NCBI GenBank assembly: GCA_002309835.1
Contig: DBYL01000006.1
Location: 1-14,827 of the forward strand
DNA: 14,827 nt
Direction of reading: 5' to 3'
DNA from: Bacteroidales bacterium UBA1187
GTDB taxonomy: Bacteria; Bacteroidota; Bacteroidia; Bacteroidales; Paludibacteraceae
The notes under the pieces are model-generated. The model saw only the letters and a program-made list of their open reading frames with translations. It was not told the origin of the DNA and ran no database searches. Shown one piece after another: positions 1 to 6,398 of this stretch. The position numbers and the translations under genes were made by a program. The stretch's first letter is position 1; every line of letters begins with the position of its first letter.

Positions 1-21
1 TAACGTGCAATCTATACGCAC

Positions 22-130
22 TATAATTACTATAATTGCCGGCTTTACTTTTAATGGTTCGGTAGGACGTGGAGCGCAGGACGTGCAGCGGCTAACAATT
101 TCTGTGGCGGTATTTTTATTATTTTCTTCT
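22..130 (-). repeat. Interspersed intergenic repeat, copy R1 (109 bp)
   Basis: This copy is bounded on the plus strand by TATAATTACTATAATTG (22-38) and by a 22-bp end from GGTATTTTTATT to TTTCTTCT (109-130). Both ends recur exactly in R2 and nearly exactly in R3. The interior (39-108) shares a block with R3 around GCAGCGGCTAAC and a following ACTTTTAA segment, but it lacks R3's extra hairpins. Read on the minus strand, it begins 4 bases after the stop codon of the GxxExxY remnant. The other end leads off the left edge of the window; bases 1-21 hold nothing I recognise. Function unknown. Confidence 0.75.
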
Positions 131-134
131 ATAT

Positions 135-434
135 CTAAAACGCCACCATGCGAGAGGAACCTGCATCATAGTAGTACTTCTCGCATTGCGCATAAACCGG
201 CGCAAAATTATATAGCACACCGATATTGATACCTGTTAATCGCATGTAGTTCCATAATTGCTGACGATGTTCATCCGCCAGATGCTCTACTGCTTTGCAC
301 TCCACCAATATCCCTGTATCGCCATTCTTGACGAGAAAATCCGCAAAATGGGTGTGCGTTATTTGCTGTCCTTTATAGGTTGCGTCGAACTTATACTCCT
401 TATCCCAATTACCGGATACACCAATTGCTTGTAT
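135..434 (-). pseudogene. GxxExxY-family protein remnant, 5'-truncated
   Basis: The reading frame opens just after an in-frame TAA at 437-435 and ends at TAG 137-135, giving about 99 residues. The first internal Met comes only late, in WNYMRLTG. The residues resemble the C-terminal two thirds of GxxExxY-family proteins (PF13366). The visible features are an ADFLV segment, an ILVECKAVEHL strand, an EHRQQLWNYMRLTG helix, GVLYNF and a final KYYYD. The family's N-terminal helix with the G..E..Y signature is absent. The only nearby ATG (455-453, reading MQDEK) is in another frame and stops after about 30 codons. I therefore read it as a truncated or frameshifted gene. The family's function is not firmly established, although its fold resembles PD-(D/E)XK nucleases. 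It sits between repeats R1 and R2. An unusual start codon or an assembly error could also explain the broken 5' end. Confidence 0.6.
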
Positions 435-488
435 TTACTCTTCTCGTCCTGCATGGTTCGTTTATCAGCTAGTAGTACTCTACAATGT

Positions 489-647
489 TATAATTACTAT
501 AATTGCCTTTAAATAATTGGACTCGTAGAAGTGAGGATTTGATTAAAAGAAGTTACTGCAAATTTATTTGTGAGTAAGCTCTTTTAAGCAAAGACTCATC
601 ACACGTAAGTGTGTAATTATTTAAAGGTATTTTTATTATTTTCTTCT
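489..647 (-). repeat. Interspersed intergenic repeat, copy R2 (159 bp)
   Basis: The plus-strand ends are TATAATTACTATAATTG (489-505) and a 22-bp GGTATTTTTATT...TTTCTTCT end (626-647), both identical to R1. The interior is unrelated to R1 and R3 and is itself bounded by perfect inverted repeats (separate entry). Read on the minus strand, the copy begins 7 bases after the alkaline phosphatase stop codon. It lies in a stretch of about 220 bp (435-654) with no other recognisable gene. Confidence 0.75.
506..627. repeat. 122-bp segment with perfect 13-bp terminal inverted repeats (MITE-like)
   Basis: CCTTTAAATAATT at 506-518 is the exact reverse complement of AATTATTTAAAGG at 615-627. Between them lie about 96 AT-rich bases with no long ORF. 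A further hairpin, CACAC-GTAA-GTGTG, lies at 600-613. The segment fills exactly the variable interior of repeat R2, so it is either a small non-autonomous insertion or a different interior type of the same repeat family. No transposase is nearby. Confidence 0.6.
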
Positions 648-654
648 TATAAAA

Positions 655-2052
655 TCACTGAATGGCTTTGCGCATTAGCGGAACTATGTCACTGTTGTCA
701 TGCCAGCCGCTGAAGTTCTCCGCGCCATGACCGATAGCGAAGATAGGCACTGCGTGTGCAGAGTGCGCGCGAGTAGTCCAACCTATATGCGCCTTTCGAT
801 TTAACAACGCGATACCTGCGTTACCCAGCGCATTGATGGTCTTATACATCGTCTTGGTATCTTTGCTCTTCCGCGCGCACGCGTCTTTATATAAGGTCTT
901 CAGCTTTGCCTCCTCTTCAGCACTGATCTCTACGCTCTCCCAGAAGCCTAAATTCTCCGTGTAGATAGCCTTCACTTCCTCCCAACTCGGTTTCTTCTTG
1001 CTGTCAAATAGATTGACGAAAAGGTCGCTTAATATCCATGCCGAGCATTTCTGGTTCTTGAGCAGGTCTAATTGCAGCGTATAATCGCTGTTTCCGAGCG
1101 CCAGACCGCCTGTCTCATGGTCTGCTGTGACTACGATAAGGGTCTCGTCCGGATGCTCAAGATAGAAGGTGTAGGCTACTTCCAGCGCTTCGTTCATGTC
1201 CCACGTCTCGCCGAAGGCGGTAGCTGCATCATCGCCATGACAAGCGTAGTCGATCATGCCGCCCTCAACCATCATGAAGAAGCGCTCATGACGTGCCTGC
1301 AGGAACGGGATAGCGACGCTCACGATCTGCTTGAGCGTCAGGTCACCTTCCTTGCGGTCAATGGCATAAGAGAGGTTAGATCCGTGTACTTTACCGGTGT
1401 CGCCTTTCTGAACCATAATGAGCTTCTCTACGCTTGCCTCTTGGCTCTCCGCTCTTGCCTCTTCATAGCCGTGGGCGAGGGTATAGCCTGCTTTCTGAGC
1501 AAGAGCATAGAGGTTCTCCTTCTTGTCGTCGTTCTTACCCTGCGGGTGATGGAAACCGGCTCCGCCGAAGAAATCGAAATTGCTGGAGGTCAGTTGTTTG
1601 CCTATCTCGTAGTATTTGTTCCGCTTGATCACATGCGCATAGAACGCCGCAGGCGTGGCATGATCGATAGCCACGGTCGTCATGATGCCGATGCCCCATC
1701 CTTGCTCTTTCAGCTCCTCTGCGATGGTCTTCAGTCGCGCGCTGTCCTGGTCCATGCCCAGCATCCCGTTCTTCGTCTTGCTGCCCGTCGCCAGACAGGT
1801 ACCTGCTGCAGCGCTGTCGGTGATGCCGTTACTCTTTGAGTAAGAACTTGCGCTACCGGAGTAGGGGAACGTGGTCATCAGCGTCTGTACGCGGCCCAAC
1901 GGATTGCCTTCCAGGGCTGCGCGATACATCTCTGCGCCTAACACTTGATTACTGCCCATTCCATCACCGATGAAATAGAAGACGTACTTGACTTCCGCGG
2001 ATGCGGAGAGACAAATGATAAGAGATAATAGATAAAAGAATACTCGTTTCAT
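655..2052 (-). CDS. Alkaline phosphatase, exported
   Basis: This 465-aa protein belongs to the alkaline phosphatase superfamily (PF00245) and should hydrolyse phosphate monoesters outside the cytoplasm. The N-terminus (MKRVFFYLLSLIICLSASAE) is a clear signal peptide. Expected active-site elements are visible: metal-binding Asp30 in FIGDGMG, nucleophile Ser80 in ITDSAAAGT, Asp130-His131 in DHATP, Glu263 in MMVEGGMIDYACHGDD, Asp311-His312-Glu313 in TADHETGG, and His430 in TTRAHSAHAVP. Length and motif order are normal for the family. The frame stays open upstream to an ATG at 2193, but that extension would be encoded by repeat R3 and would bury the signal peptide, so I chose 2052. The gene lies between R2 and R3, 36 bases downstream of R3. 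I see no clear Bacteroidota promoter or phosphate-regulon box directly upstream. The substrate and a phoA-type symbol cannot be assigned from sequence alone. Confidence 0.93.
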   Translation of the reverse strand: MKRVFFYLLSLIICLSASAEVKYVFYFIGDGMGSNQVLGAEMYRAALEGNPLGRVQTLMTTFPYSGSASSYSKSNGITDSAAAGTCLATGSKTKNGMLGMDQDSARLKTIAEELKEQGWGIGIMTTVAIDHATPAAFYAHVIKRNKYYEIGKQLTSSNFDFFGGAGFHHPQGKNDDKKENLYALAQKAGYTLAHGYEEARAESQEASVEKLIMVQKGDTGKVHGSNLSYAIDRKEGDLTLKQIVSVAIPFLQARHERFFMMVEGGMIDYACHGDDAATAFGETWDMNEALEVAYTFYLEHPDETLIVVTADHETGGLALGNSDYTLQLDLLKNQKCSAWILSDLFVNLFDSKKKPSWEEVKAIYTENLGFWESVEISAEEEAKLKTLYKDACARKSKDTKTMYKTINALGNAGIALLNRKAHIGWTTRAHSAHAVPIFAIGHGAENFSGWHDNSDIVPLMRKAIQ

Positions 2053-2087
2053 ATGAATATAATTTAGATAACTATGCGCAATAAAAA

Positions 2088-2254
2088 TATAATTACTATA
2101 ATTGTCGACGAAGAAAGTGTTTACATCCGTTGGATGTGCGGTACGATGCCCTGACGGGCACGTAAAGTTTACTTTTAAGAGCCGGTAGGGCACGGCGCGC
2201 AGGACGCGTCAGCGGCTAACGCTTTCTCCGGTGGTATTTTTATTATTTTTTTCT
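2088..2254 (-). repeat. Interspersed intergenic repeat, copy R3 (167 bp), hairpin-rich
   Basis: The plus-strand ends are TATAATTACTATAATTG (2088-2104) and a GGTATTTTTATT...TTTTTCT end (2233-2254) with one change from R1 and R2. The interior carries four small perfect or near-perfect hairpins: ACATCC-GTT-GGATGT (2123-2137), TGCCC-TGAC-GGGCA (2147-2160), GTAAA-G-TTTAC (2162-2172), and GCGTCAG-CGG-CTAACGC with one G-T pair (2206-2222). The exonuclease gene ends inside this repeat, at the base of the last hairpin. About 65 bp at the right side are homologous to R1. Confidence 0.75.
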
Positions 2255-3057
2255 AATTTTGTATTTAAGGTTTTTTTCTTCGCGCTCTGGCGCTGACGCT
2301 TGCGTTTACGGGCCTCGCGACGTTTCTGCGCCTTATGCGCTTCGCGCTCTTCTGCCGTCAGGTGAGGCGGCGGTTCGATGCCTTGTTCGCGCAGCCGCTG
2401 GTCCTGTATCTCCTGCTGATGCTCAATCATGCGCTCTTTGTCTTCGCGCTTGAGGGTTGCTACCTCTTCGGGAGTCAGTGGCTCATGCTTCATCAGATCT
2501 TCGTAGATAAGCAGCGTGGCCCATGCGTCCGTACTCGCGTAACGCGCTTGCTCGGGCGTGAGATGACTGTTCTCCCAGTTGGTGAGCTGCTGCGTCTTGG
2601 AGATTTTCTTACCGAAACAGATAGCGAACAGTTTCTGTAATCCTAAGTCTAAGATACCATATTGCGCAACAATCGACTGCACGTCAATACAGTTGGCGGG
2701 TGTGAAATTCCGCCTGCGGCGCAGACCGTTGATATCGTCCTTAAACGCCAGTCCTACTTTGCATATCTTCGGGTCGGCAAAGATAGCCGCCAGGCTCTCC
2801 GGTAACCCTACGTGCGTGAGGCGGAAGAGATAGCATCGCTCATGCGTAGCAATCTGCACAAGGGCGGTGGGGTAATGCGTGCCGCGCTGGAAACTCGGTC
2901 GCGCTTCGGTATCGACACCCAGCACCTTCTGCTTACGCAGATATTGGATCGCCGGAGCCACTTGTTGCTCGTGGTCCACAACGATCACCTCCCCTTCGAA
3001 TGCCGCTATCGGCATGAATTGGATGAGGTCCTTACTGATGTGCGAAATGTAACTCAT
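2209..3057 (-). CDS. DEDDy-family 3'-5' exonuclease (RNase D / WRN exonuclease-like)
   Basis: This 282-aa protein carries a 3'-5' exonuclease domain (PF01612 type) over about residues 25-190. The three exo motifs are intact: VLGVDTEARPSF with Asp49 and Glu51 (ExoI), KVGLAFKDDINGL with Asp108 (ExoII), and ARYASTDAW with Tyr173 and Asp177 (ExoIII, YxxxD). The substrate, DNA or RNA, cannot be decided. There is no HRDC domain, so it is not a full RNase D. Residues from about 195 on are a charged extension rich in Glu, Arg and Lys, with a basic KRREARKRKRQRQSAKKK run. The last 14 or so residues are encoded inside repeat R3. The start overlaps the upstream DUF5063 gene by 26 bases, so the two are probably one transcript with coupled translation. 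Starting at 3057 keeps the N-terminal segment typical of Bacteroidota homologues; Met15 is the alternative. Confidence 0.9.
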   Translation of the reverse strand: MSYISHISKDLIQFMPIAAFEGEVIVVDHEQQVAPAIQYLRKQKVLGVDTEARPSFQRGTHYPTALVQIATHERCYLFRLTHVGLPESLAAIFADPKICKVGLAFKDDINGLRRRRNFTPANCIDVQSIVAQYGILDLGLQKLFAICFGKKISKTQQLTNWENSHLTPEQARYASTDAWATLLIYEDLMKHEPLTPEEVATLKREDKERMIEHQQEIQDQRLREQGIEPPPHLTAEEREAHKAQKRREARKRKRQRQSAKKKTLNTKLEKNNKNTTGESVSR

Positions 3058-3541
3058 GTAACGCGCGCATTACTGCGATTAGTTTTCGTCCCCAATGTTC
3101 GTTAAAAGCCTCGCGGCAAGTGACGACTGCGTCGTGCATCAGCGTCTCGTTGCCGGTCTGGAAGGCTGCGGCTAAGTCCTTGAGTTCCTGATAGATATCT
3201 GCCATCCCTTCGGAGATATAAGCCGTCTGGATCTCGTCCGTATAGACGCCTTGGTCCACGAAGATATCGAGGTAAGCATCATCCGAACCGAGCAGCTCGC
3301 GGATACCTACCAAGACGTAGTTATAATCCTCCTCGGTGACGAAGCGCTGCGGCTCTTCCTCTGCGAGTTCTTCCTCTTGATTGATCAGCCGCGCCCGCAG
3401 ATAAAGCACAGGCAGCAGACGAAGCGTCTGCTCTATCCATTCTTCGCGAGCGTGCTCGCTGGTCTTCTCCATCAGCAGGCAAGCCTGCGCAGCAGCGGTC
3501 ACGAAGGCAATAGTAGACTCGTCATAAACGAAGTTTTTCAT
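3032..3541 (-). CDS. DUF5063 domain-containing protein
   Basis: This 169-aa protein is acidic and largely alpha-helical by composition, with no signal peptide or membrane segment. It resembles the Bacteroidota DUF5063 family, seen in the opening MKNFVYDESTIAFVTAAAQ, the EDYNYVLVGIRELLG segment and the DQGVYTDEIQTAYISEGMADIYQELKDL core. Function is unknown. It is the first gene of the minus-strand pair with the 3'-5' exonuclease, an arrangement I recall from Bacteroides genomes, which suggests a shared role in nucleic-acid metabolism (inference). The ATG at 3541-3539 lies about 45 bases from a good TAnnTTTG promoter on the same strand. Confidence 0.82.
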   Translation of the reverse strand: MKNFVYDESTIAFVTAAAQACLLMEKTSEHAREEWIEQTLRLLPVLYLRARLINQEEELAEEEPQRFVTEEDYNYVLVGIRELLGSDDAYLDIFVDQGVYTDEIQTAYISEGMADIYQELKDLAAAFQTGNETLMHDAVVTCREAFNEHWGRKLIAVMRALHELHFAHQ

Positions 3542-3585
3542 ATTATGAATTACTAATTTTGTACCTTATGTTGTAAAAAACAGCG

Positions 3586-3616
3586 CAAAGGTACTAAAAA
3601 ATTTGCAAATATCAAA
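3586..3616 (-). promoter_or_regulatory. Promoter for the DUF5063-exonuclease operon
   Basis: On the minus strand the -7 box TACCTTTG (plus-strand CAAAGGTA, 3586-3593) matches the Bacteroidota consensus TAnnTTTG exactly. It is preceded by a -33 TTTG (plus-strand CAAA, 3613-3616) with a 19-bp spacer. It overlaps the divergent plus-strand promoter. Confidence 0.75.
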
Positions 3617-3633
3617 ATATTTTTATATCTTTG
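3602..3633 (+). promoter_or_regulatory. Promoter for the coiled-coil/upp/dprA operon
   Basis: A -33 TTTG (3602-3605), a 20-bp spacer and a perfect -7 box TATCTTTG (3626-3633) precede the ATG at 3658 by 24 bases. The -33 element lies between the -33 and -7 boxes of the divergent promoter, so RNA polymerase probably cannot occupy both promoters at once (inference). Confidence 0.78.
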
Positions 3634-3657
3634 CGCCGTTTTTAAATTCTTGTGATT

Positions 3658-4299
3658 ATGAGAAAAATCGTTTTATCTGCCATGATGGCATTAAGTATGG
3701 TTGCTCTGGCGCAGACTGTTACGCCGCTTTCGATTGAGGTAGCAGAGGTGAAAATTGATTCGCTCCGCTCGCTGTATATTGCCGAGCCGACGATGTATCG
3801 CGCTTCGTTAGACGTCGTTGCGCAGCAGTTGGCGAAAAATGAAGAAGAGGTGAAGACCGCTCGTGCTGTCCTGAAGGAAGAGCAGAAGCATGCAGCTGAG
3901 AAAGATAAAGCCCTCAAAGAGGCTACGAAAATGACGGCTTCGCTGCGTAAACTGTATGACAAAGAGGAGTCGGAACTGAAGGCTATGCAGAAGACGATAG
4001 AAGGTCAGCAACGTACCCTTAGCAAACAGAAAGAACTGAATAAAGAGACGCGCGACTCGTATCAATCGCTCCTGGAGAAGCAACAGAAAGAGTTAGGCTA
4101 TTCCATCCGTGAGGTAGCGGACCGTAAGCGCAGCATTTCTGAGCTGGAGACGGTGATCCAAAATGGTCAGACGGAGCTGCAGAGTTATGTACAGAAAGTA
4201 CAACTGAAAGCCGCTGACCTGGAGAAGATTGAGGCGCAACTCAAAGAGCGCACCGCTGTCCTGAAAGCAGAGCAGAAAACCGCTAAAAAACTCCAATAA
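3658..4299 (+). CDS. Exported coiled-coil protein of unknown function
   Basis: This 213-aa protein starts with a signal peptide (MRKIVLSAMMALSMVALAQT), so it is probably periplasmic or surface-bound. From about residue 55 to the end it is almost entirely Lys, Glu, Gln, Leu and Ala in heptad-like patterns, that is, one long coiled coil (KEEQKHAAEKDKALKEATK, KDKEESELKAMQKTIEGQQ-like segments) with no C-terminal domain. I do not recognise a named family. A GTG at 3652 is possible, but the ATG at 3658 gives the better signal peptide. The stop codon overlaps the upp start (TAATG), indicating translational coupling with upp. Such composition can match structural or envelope-tether proteins, or the coiled-coil part of EnvC-like factors, but no peptidase domain is present. 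Confidence 0.85.
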   Translation: MRKIVLSAMMALSMVALAQTVTPLSIEVAEVKIDSLRSLYIAEPTMYRASLDVVAQQLAKNEEEVKTARAVLKEEQKHAAEKDKALKEATKMTASLRKLYDKEESELKAMQKTIEGQQRTLSKQKELNKETRDSYQSLLEKQQKELGYSIREVADRKRSISELETVIQNGQTELQSYVQKVQLKAADLEKIEAQLKERTAVLKAEQKTAKKLQ

Positions 4300-4973
4300 T
4301 GAAGGTCATCAATCTATCTGAGCACAATAGCGTGCTTAACCAGTTCCTGAGCGAGATCCGCGATGTAGAGATCCAGAAAGACCCTCTCCGTTTCCGCCGT
4401 AATATCGAGCGCATCGGTGAGGTGATGGCGATGGAGGTCAGCAAGGCGTTCGATTATGCGCCTACTCAGGTGCAGACGCCGCTGGCGAAAGCCGAAGTGA
4501 ATACCATTACGGACCGGTTGGTGCTCGCTACTATCCTGCGTGCCGGCATGCCGCTGCATCAGGGATTTTTGAATATCTTCGATCGCGCAGAGAATGCGTT
4601 CCTCAGTGCCTATCGCCGTGTGAACGACAAGGGCGAGCTGGAGATTGTGGCCGAATATATGGCGGCTCCCGCTATCGAGGGCAAGACGCTGATTGTAGCC
4701 GACCCGATGTTAGCTACCGGCATGTCGATGGAGGTGGGTTATCTCGCGCTCTTGCGTCATGGCAAACCCAAGCATACGCATCTATGTAGCGTGATCGGTA
4801 CGCCGCAGGCTATCGATTGTCTGCGTACCTCGCTCAACGACAGCGATGATATCACCCTCTGGTGCGCCGCTATCGATCCGATCCTCAACGAGAAGAAATA
4901 TATCGTTCCGGGTCTGGGTGACGCCGGCGATCTATGCTACGGCACGAAGATTCACCTCTCGGATCGTAAGTGA
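4299..4973 (+). CDS. upp: Uracil phosphoribosyltransferase
   Basis: This 224-aa cytosolic enzyme converts uracil and PRPP to UMP plus pyrophosphate (pyrimidine salvage). Diagnostic elements are the PRPP-binding loop LIVADPMLATGMSM (about residues 131-144), the preceding RLVLATILRAGMPLHQGF segment with the RAGMP turn (81-85), and the uracil-binding C-terminal motif YIVPGLGDAGDLCYGT (201-216). Length is close to the family norm. It begins on the last base of the preceding stop codon and ends 10 bases before dprA, so it is the middle gene of a three-gene operon driven from 3602-3633. Linkage to dprA could reflect nucleotide recovery after DNA uptake, but chance clustering is equally possible. 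Confidence 0.96.
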   Translation: MKVINLSEHNSVLNQFLSEIRDVEIQKDPLRFRRNIERIGEVMAMEVSKAFDYAPTQVQTPLAKAEVNTITDRLVLATILRAGMPLHQGFLNIFDRAENAFLSAYRRVNDKGELEIVAEYMAAPAIEGKTLIVADPMLATGMSMEVGYLALLRHGKPKHTHLCSVIGTPQAIDCLRTSLNDSDDITLWCAAIDPILNEKKYIVPGLGDAGDLCYGTKIHLSDRK

Positions 4974-4983
4974 GACTGCGTCT

Positions 4984-6054
4984 ATGGCCTCGCTGTACGA
5001 CATTGCTCTAAGCATCCTTTATCGAACGCGCCTGCGGAGAAATCTGCAGGCGCTCGAGCATTACGGCTCGGCCGAAGAGGCTTGGCGTCAGCTGGATGAA
5101 CCCGGCATGACGGAGGCCATGGAGAGGGCGCAGCAAGAGATGGAGTGGATAGAGGCGCACGGCATTCGCGTCTGGACGCTCGCCGACGAAGATTATCCGT
5201 ACCGCTTAAGGCAGTGCCCGGACCGGCCGGTAGTGCTCTATTCCAAGGGCAATGTGCGTCCTTCGGACGGATATATAGTCTCCATCGTCGGTACGAGAAA
5301 ACCTACCGAACGAGGTAAGGAACTGACAGAGGCGCTCGTGCGCGATCTGCAGGCGCAAGTAGAGAATATAACGATTGTCTCCGGAGGCGCCTATGGCATC
5401 GATATAGCTGCTCATCGAGCCGCTATCAAATACGGCATCCCTACGATTATCATCCCTGCTCATGGCCTTGACCGCATCTATCCCTATCAGCATCGCGCCG
5501 ATGCAGTGGCGGCATTGGCGCATGGAGGACTGCTGACGGAGCATATATCCGGAACCGAACCCTTAGCCCCCTATTTCGTACAACGCAATCGCATCGTTGC
5601 CGGTCTGGCGGATGCTGTAGTCGTTGTGGAGTCCAAAGAGCGAGGAGGCAGCCTCATCACCGCGCAAATGGCGGTGGATTATTCGCGTGAGTTATTCGCC
5701 TTCCCGGGACGTCCAAGTGACGCTACATCTAAAGGCTGTAATCAGTTGATACGCAGCCAGAAAGCGCAACTCATCAGCGATGCATCTGACCTCATTCAAA
5801 GCATGAATTGGAAGACGCGTACAGACACTCCTCAACCGGTTCAGATGAAGATGGTCGGACTGCTCGAAAATCTCTCTGCAGACCAGCAGACGCTCTTGCA
5901 AAAATTGCAGGAAGCCGAAGAAGGAATGCATATTAATCTGCTCGTGATGGAAACCGAGCGCCCTTATTCTGAGGTCTCTTCTGACCTCGTTATGCTCGAG
6001 ATACAAGGTCTCATCCGCTCCCTTCCGGGCGGAATTTATCGCTTTCAGCAATAA
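4984..6054 (+). CDS. dprA: DNA-processing protein DprA (Smf)
   Basis: This 356-aa protein binds incoming single-stranded DNA and loads RecA during natural transformation; it is also widespread in species not known to be transformable. The Rossmann-fold core (PF02481) spans about residues 75-275, with SIVGTRKPTERG (100-111), VSGGAYGIDIAAHRAAI (132-148), YFVQRNRIVAGLADAVVVVE (197-216), GGSLITAQMA (221-230) and AFPG (239-242). An N-terminal helical region comes first. A C-terminal winged-helix-like domain (about 291-356) ends in LEIQGLIRSLPGGIYRFQQ. The ATG at 4984 is chosen because it begins a typical DprA N-terminus 10 bases after upp. The frame is open back to 4846, but that would overlap upp by 128 bases. 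The stop codon lies inside a direct repeat also found at 6372-6398. Confidence 0.95.
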   Translation: MASLYDIALSILYRTRLRRNLQALEHYGSAEEAWRQLDEPGMTEAMERAQQEMEWIEAHGIRVWTLADEDYPYRLRQCPDRPVVLYSKGNVRPSDGYIVSIVGTRKPTERGKELTEALVRDLQAQVENITIVSGGAYGIDIAAHRAAIKYGIPTIIIPAHGLDRIYPYQHRADAVAALAHGGLLTEHISGTEPLAPYFVQRNRIVAGLADAVVVVESKERGGSLITAQMAVDYSRELFAFPGRPSDATSKGCNQLIRSQKAQLISDASDLIQSMNWKTRTDTPQPVQMKMVGLLENLSADQQTLLQKLQEAEEGMHINLLVMETERPYSEVSSDLVMLEIQGLIRSLPGGIYRFQQ

Positions 6055-6073
6055 AAATCGCTCAAAATTTGCA
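6049..6073 (+). repeat. Direct repeat, left copy (carries the dprA stop and a -33 box)
   Basis: The segment CAATAAAAATCGCTC...AAAATTTGCA at 6049-6073 recurs at 6372-6398 with only two extra A residues. The shared core is ATCGCTCAAAATTTGCA. An imperfect inverted copy (ATATATGCAAACAGTGCGA then a run of T) lies at about 6157-6183. The two direct copies bracket nearly 300 bp of non-coding sequence. Confidence 0.75.
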
Positions 6074-6099
6074 CATTTACAAAATTATTTGTAACTTCG
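6068..6099 (+). promoter_or_regulatory. Possible upstream promoter P1 (degenerate)
   Basis: A -33 TTTG (6068-6071), a 20-bp spacer and TAACTTCG (6092-6099) give a 7-of-8 match to TTTG-N20-TAnnTTTG-type boxes; the third T of TTTG is C. The geometry is identical to promoter P2 at 6393-6424, as expected if one is a duplicate of the other. A transcript from here would include the large inverted repeat. Confidence 0.4.
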
Positions 6100-6187
6100 G
6101 CACGCCCCTTCCCTTCGGGTGGGTTCCCTCCGAAAATCCGTTCGCATCCTGCGGGATATATGCAAACAGTGCGATTTTTTTTTGTCT

Positions 6188-6371
6188 CAGCCTACGGCTG
6201 CTACAGATAATTTATAGCCTTCGCCCTGCGAGATAGTATATACCCTCTCGAAACCGTTCTTTTGCGAAGGGGTACGCAAAAGCACGTTGGCATGGGAGCC
6301 ATTGTTTCGAAGGGTATATACGCTATCTGCATAGTACTAAGGCTATAAATTATCGCAAAGCGATACTTTGC
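6188..6371. repeat. Large nested inverted-repeat structure (MITE or structured RNA)
   Basis: The outer arms GATAATTTATAGCCTT (6206-6221) and AAGGCTATAAATTATC (6339-6354) are perfect 16-bp complements. Inside them, 6232-6254 and 6304-6327 form a second stem of about 21 bp around GTATATACCC with small indels. The centre holds two hairpins: CTTTTGCG-AAGGGGTA-CGCAAAAG, extended by CGT/ACG (6255-6286), and TGGC-ATGGGA-GCCA (6288-6302). Small hairpins flank it: CAGCC-TAC-GGCTG (6188-6200) and the mutually exclusive pair TATCG/CGATA (6351-6365) and GCAAAG/CTTTGC (6355-6371). The fold is a branched cruciform on either strand. No ORF is present, and it matches no RNA family I recognise. Confidence 0.7.
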
Positions 6372-6398
6372 CAATAAAAAAATCGCTCAAAATTTGCA
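6372..6398 (+). repeat. Direct repeat, right copy (carries P2 -33 box)
   Basis: This is the second copy of the 6049-6073 segment, with two extra A residues, continuing into a short TTGCATATATGCAA palindrome. It forms the upstream part of promoter P2. Confidence 0.75.

Noticed and set aside
5..512. Plus-strand open frames of 74 and 84 codons near the left edge.
   Set aside because: They run across repeat R1 and antisense to the GxxExxY remnant, have no coding character and no promoter.
655..2193. Longer alkaline phosphatase starting at 2193.
   Set aside because: The extra 47 residues are encoded by repeat R3 and would place the signal peptide in the interior of the protein.
22..2254. Interpretation of repeats R1-R3 as true integron attC sites (a GTTAGCC core-like heptamer is present on the minus strand in R1 and R3).
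   Set aside because: GTTAGCC breaks the GTTRRRY consensus, R2 lacks it, the conserved ends are not complementary to each other, and no integrase is visible. Only the layout is similar.
4846..6054. Longer DprA starting at 4846.
   Set aside because: It would overlap upp by 128 bases in another frame; the ATG at 4984 begins a normal DprA N-terminus.
6158..6183. Intrinsic terminator for dprA ending in nine T residues.
   Set aside because: No strong GC-rich stem directly precedes the T run; the nearest small hairpin (ATCC-TGCG-GGAT) is about 18 bases away. The inverted-repeat explanation fits better.
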